Program-made: the position numbers and the translations under genes
The notes under the pieces: model-generated
What the model was told of the DNA's origin: nothing
Database searches by the model: none
What the model saw: the letters and a program-made list of their open reading frames with translations, nothing else
Shown: one piece after another, positions 5,523-7,618 of the stretch
How positions within the stretch are numbered: the stretch's first letter is position 1
Layout: each line of letters starts with the position of its first letter
Assembly (NCBI GenBank): GCA_023422695.1
Contig: JAFAGN010000170.1
Span: 1-7,618, forward strand
Direction of reading: 5' to 3'
Length of the DNA: 7,618 nt
From: Pseudomonadota bacterium
GTDB taxonomy: Bacteria > Pseudomonadota > Alphaproteobacteria > Sphingomonadales > Sphingomonadaceae

Positions 5523-5984
5523 ATGTCTCTAGACCAAAAAGATCACCAGATTGTCCGCGCCCTTTTGCAAGACGGGCGCCTGACCAATCAGGATCTGGCC
5601 ACGCGGGTGAATCTTTCACCATCACCCTGCTTGCGACGCGTCCGGTTGCTCGAGGAACGCGGGGTGATCAAGGGCTATGCGGCCCTGGTCGATCAAAAGG
5701 CTTATGGCTTCCCGCTGACGATTTTTGTCGGCATCAAACTCGACGGTCACGGCAAACTCAATGTGCGACAATTTGAGGAACGGGTCGCCACAATCGAAGA
5801 GATACTGGATTGCTTCCTGATGACCGGCGACATGGACTATCTGCTGCGCGTCGTCGCACCCGACCTTGAAGGATATGAGCGCTTTGTGCGCGAAACCCTG
5901 CACATGATTCCCGGCGTGGCGTCGATCGACACCAGCTTCGCTTATGGCGTAGTCAAACAAAGCCGCGTTTTTCCGATGCCCTAG
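5523..5984 (+). CDS. Lrp/AsnC-family regulator, likely controller of the gamma-lyase
   Basis: The 153-residue product has the standard two-domain layout: an N-terminal helix-turn-helix (about residues 4-50, with TNQDLATRVNLS and recognition helix SPCLRRVRLLEERG), a linker strand, and the RAM ligand-binding domain (about 65-150, including LMTGDMDYLLRV). Such proteins form dimers or octamers that sense amino acids. It is divergent from the methionine gamma-lyase, the same arrangement as mdeR/mdeA in Pseudomonas putida, so methionine-responsive control of that gene is likely. Family members begin MxLDxxD, which points to this ATG; an in-frame TTG at 5502 would add seven residues. Neither start has a good Shine-Dalgarno sequence, suggesting weak or leaderless translation. 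A near-consensus Lrp box lies just before the start. Its stop overlaps the stop of the convergent dehalogenase. Confidence 0.93.
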   Translation: MSLDQKDHQIVRALLQDGRLTNQDLATRVNLSPSPCLRRVRLLEERGVIKGYAALVDQKAYGFPLTIFVGIKLDGHGKLNVRQFEERVATIEEILDCFLMTGDMDYLLRVVAPDLEGYERFVRETLHMIPGVASIDTSFAYGVVKQSRVFPMP

Positions 5985-6886
5985 CCGGTGGCGCCAAATG
6001 CCTTGGCCGTTGTAGCCACATCGCGGATTGCCGTGACGAAACCGACCGGGTCATCTTCCTGAATGAAATGCCCGCCGTGCAGCGTGCGATGGGTGACGCG
6101 GGCCGCGCCGGGAACGCGCGATGTGAACAGGGCATCGCCGCCGCGCGTGATCGGGTCGCCGTCGGAGAAGCAACACAGGAAGGGCTTGTCGAACGCCTCC
6201 AGCGCGGCCCAGGCGCGTTTCTGGTCGGGGACCGCGATATTGTCGCCGAGCGGTACGAAGGACGGATAGACCCGCGCCGCCACCTTTGAAGCGCGGGTCG
6301 GAAACGGCGCGTCATAAGCCGCAATTTCGGCGGTGCTCAATTCGCGCTTGGCGCCCGCCTTGACGATCTTGCCGATCGGGAACACCGGGCTGTAGCGCGA
6401 AAAGGCGCGCCAGATGGCAAATGCACGCGGCGCTGGCTGGCCCTCGGGCAGGCCGCCGTTCGACAGCGCGACCCCGGCGAAGCGTTTGGGCATCTCGGCG
6501 ACCAGCCGCAGACCGATGAGCGATCCCCAATCCTGACCGGCAAGGATGATGTCTTTCAGGTCGAGTGCCTCGATCCACTGCCGCATCCACGCCACTTGTG
6601 CGGCATAGCTGTACGCCGCGCGGTCGAGCGGCTTGTCCGAACGACCGAATCCGATCAGGTCGGGCGCCACGACGCGAAAACCGGCATCGACCGCGGGGCC
6701 GATCATGTGGCGATAGAGATAGGCCCAGGTCGGTTCGCCATGCAGCATCAGCACCGGCTGCGCATCGGACGCGCCCTCATCGACATAATGAACGCGCAGG
6801 CCGTCCGCGATCTCGACATAGTTTGGCGCAAACGGCCAATCGGGCAAATTCGCAAATCGCTCGTCCGGTGTGCGGTAAACGCGCAT
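5981..6886 (-). CDS. Haloalkane dehalogenase, subfamily I (DhlA/DhmA-like)
   Basis: This alpha/beta hydrolase replaces a halogen on an alkyl carbon with hydroxyl, giving an alcohol and halide; it is soluble. All the subfamily I residues are visible: HGEPTW (49-54) with oxyanion Glu51, nucleophile Asp119 and first halide-binding Trp120 in GQDWG, second halide-binding Trp159 in the cap (AFAIWRAF), acid Asp244 (SDGDP) and base His273 (GGHFIQED). The opening RTPDERFANLPDWPFAP is typical of DhmA-like proteins. Two adjacent ATGs occur; the second is chosen because GGAG (6893-6896) lies 6 nt before it, giving 301 residues. Starting three bases earlier is also possible. It is not the LinB type (subfamily II) known from lindane-degrading sphingomonads. 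The natural substrate is unknown, and epoxide hydrolase activity is the main alternative, disfavoured by the Trp pair. Confidence 0.88.
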   Translation of the reverse strand: MRVYRTPDERFANLPDWPFAPNYVEIADGLRVHYVDEGASDAQPVLMLHGEPTWAYLYRHMIGPAVDAGFRVVAPDLIGFGRSDKPLDRAAYSYAAQVAWMRQWIEALDLKDIILAGQDWGSLIGLRLVAEMPKRFAGVALSNGGLPEGQPAPRAFAIWRAFSRYSPVFPIGKIVKAGAKRELSTAEIAAYDAPFPTRASKVAARVYPSFVPLGDNIAVPDQKRAWAALEAFDKPFLCCFSDGDPITRGGDALFTSRVPGAARVTHRTLHGGHFIQEDDPVGFVTAIRDVATTAKAFGATG

Positions 6887-6962
6887 CATTTTCTCCCCCA
6901 CCCTTGGTCGCCGTCAGCTTAGGGGACTTCCGCTCTGGCGCAAGCCGTGCCACGGTCGCGTC
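6887..6962. promoter_or_regulatory. Divergent dehalogenase/FMN reductase spacer
   Basis: The spacer is only 76 nt long and must carry both promoters. CCGTGCCACGG (6945-6955), a palindrome with 5-bp arms around one base, ends 7 nt before the FMN reductase ATG, where a ribosome-binding site would normally be. No convincing -35/-10 pair or Shine-Dalgarno sequence was found for the plus-strand gene. Confidence 0.3.
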
Positions 6963-7553
6963 ATGACCCGACACATCCTCATTTTCTATGGCAGCTACCG
7001 CCGCGATCGGCAGGGGATCAAGCTGGCGCAGTGGCTGGTCGATGCCGTCATCGCGCGCGGCGACAGCGCCGAACTGGTCGATGCCAAGGCGGTCGACCTG
7101 CCGATGCTCGACCGCATGTATAAGGAATACCCCAAGGGTGAAGCGCCGCCCGCGATGGCCGATCTTGCCACCAAGATCCGCGCCGCCGACGGCTTCGTCT
7201 TTGTCACCGGCGAATATAATTGGGGACCGCAGCCGGGGCTGAAGAACCTGACCGACCATTATCTCGAGGAATGGTTCTGGCGGCCCGCCGCGATCGCCTG
7301 TTACTCGGCGGGGCCATGGTCGGGGGTGCGCGCGATGATGGGCTGGCGCGATACGCTGGGCGAAATGGGGATGGCGGTGACCAGTTCAATCCTGCCGGTC
7401 GGGCGGATCGGCGGCGTCTTCGATGCCGATGGTCAGCCGACGGGCGACGATGGCGCGCGGCTGGTCAAAAGCTTCCCGCGCTTTGCCGACGACCTCAACT
7501 GGTGGATCGACGCCGCCAAGACGCAGCGCGCAAAACAAGACCCCCCTTACTGA
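6963..7553 (+). CDS. NAD(P)H-dependent FMN reductase family flavoprotein
   Basis: The 196-residue protein has a flavodoxin-like fold of the NADPH-dependent FMN reductase family, cytosolic, using FMN and NAD(P)H to reduce flavin, quinone, azo or similar acceptors. The FMN-phosphate loop is FYGSYRRDRQG (8-18), and the isoalloxazine-contacting motif is TGEYNWGPQPGLKNLTDH (82-99), the equivalent of the usual PEYN...PGxLKNAID. A SAGPWSG segment (115-121) precedes the last part of the fold. The C-terminus (182-196) is polar and probably flexible. The ATG lacks a clear Shine-Dalgarno sequence. The acceptor cannot be deduced. It is divergent from the dehalogenase, but nothing shows that they cooperate. 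A hairpin repeat begins 2 nt after the stop. Confidence 0.88.
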   Translation: MTRHILIFYGSYRRDRQGIKLAQWLVDAVIARGDSAELVDAKAVDLPMLDRMYKEYPKGEAPPAMADLATKIRAADGFVFVTGEYNWGPQPGLKNLTDHYLEEWFWRPAAIACYSAGPWSGVRAMMGWRDTLGEMGMAVTSSILPVGRIGGVFDADGQPTGDDGARLVKSFPRFADDLNWWIDAAKTQRAKQDPPY

Positions 7554-7555
7554 GT

Positions 7556-7618
7556 CGTCATTGCGAGCGTAGCGAAGCAATCCAGAGTAGGCGTAAACCG
7601 CTCTGGATTGCTTCGCTA
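7556..7618. repeat. Palindromic repeat, copy 2, cut by the window end
   Basis: CGTCATTGCGAGCG, then TAGCGAAGCAATCCAGAG (7570-7587), a 13-nt loop (7588-7600), and the perfect 18-nt complement (7601-7618) that stops at the window edge. The last 19 nt are identical to 1799-1817 of copy 1. The right arm presumably continues with the complement of the first 14 nt. The element starts 2 nt after the FMN reductase stop codon and would form a very stable hairpin at the 3' end of that transcript. Confidence 0.85.

Noticed and set aside
5981..7553. Dehalogenase and FMN reductase as one degradation operon
   Set aside because: They are divergent with a short spacer, and no sequence evidence links their functions.

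Overview
The window is a GC-rich, gene-dense stretch of bacterial chromosome holding eight protein genes. No RNA gene, transposase or CRISPR array was seen. The codon use, the HisZ and PurA sequences, and two kinds of short hairpin repeat placed after stop codons all resemble a sphingomonad-type alphaproteobacterium such as Sphingopyxis or Sphingomonas. That assignment rests on recalled similarity, not on a search.

Layout: positions 1-85 are a structured leader with a C-run, two competing hairpins and a G-quadruplex motif on the minus strand. hisZ follows on the plus strand (86-1198), then an inverted hairpin repeat (1212-1292). Two minus-strand genes come next: a small DOPA 4,5-dioxygenase family protein (1308-1685) and an exported alpha/beta hydrolase (1837-2769). 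A mosaic palindromic repeat separates them (1711-1831). purA (2910-4199, plus) overlaps tail-to-tail with a methionine gamma-lyase gene (4143-5411, minus). That gene is divergent from an Lrp/AsnC regulator (5523-5984, plus). The regulator shares its stop-codon bases with a haloalkane dehalogenase of subfamily I (5981-6886, minus). Last is a divergent NAD(P)H-dependent FMN reductase-like gene (6963-7553, plus). A second copy of the palindromic repeat starts 2 nt after its stop and is cut by the window edge.

How the genes relate: hisZ and purA are often neighbours in proteobacteria and both touch purine and histidine metabolism. Here a minus-strand pair edged by repeats splits them. The gamma-lyase and Lrp-type gene look like a self-contained methionine-catabolism unit comparable to Pseudomonas putida mdeA/mdeR. 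A 15-bp palindrome in the divergent region fits the classic Lrp consensus at 13 of 15 positions and ends 5 nt before the regulator's start codon. The dehalogenase, dioxygenase and FMN reductase are probably accessory catabolic or stress enzymes with no visible joint pathway.

No wholly new system is apparent. The least explained material is in the non-coding DNA: the hisZ leader, the mosaic repeat, the Lrp-box promoter region and the unusually tight convergent gene ends.
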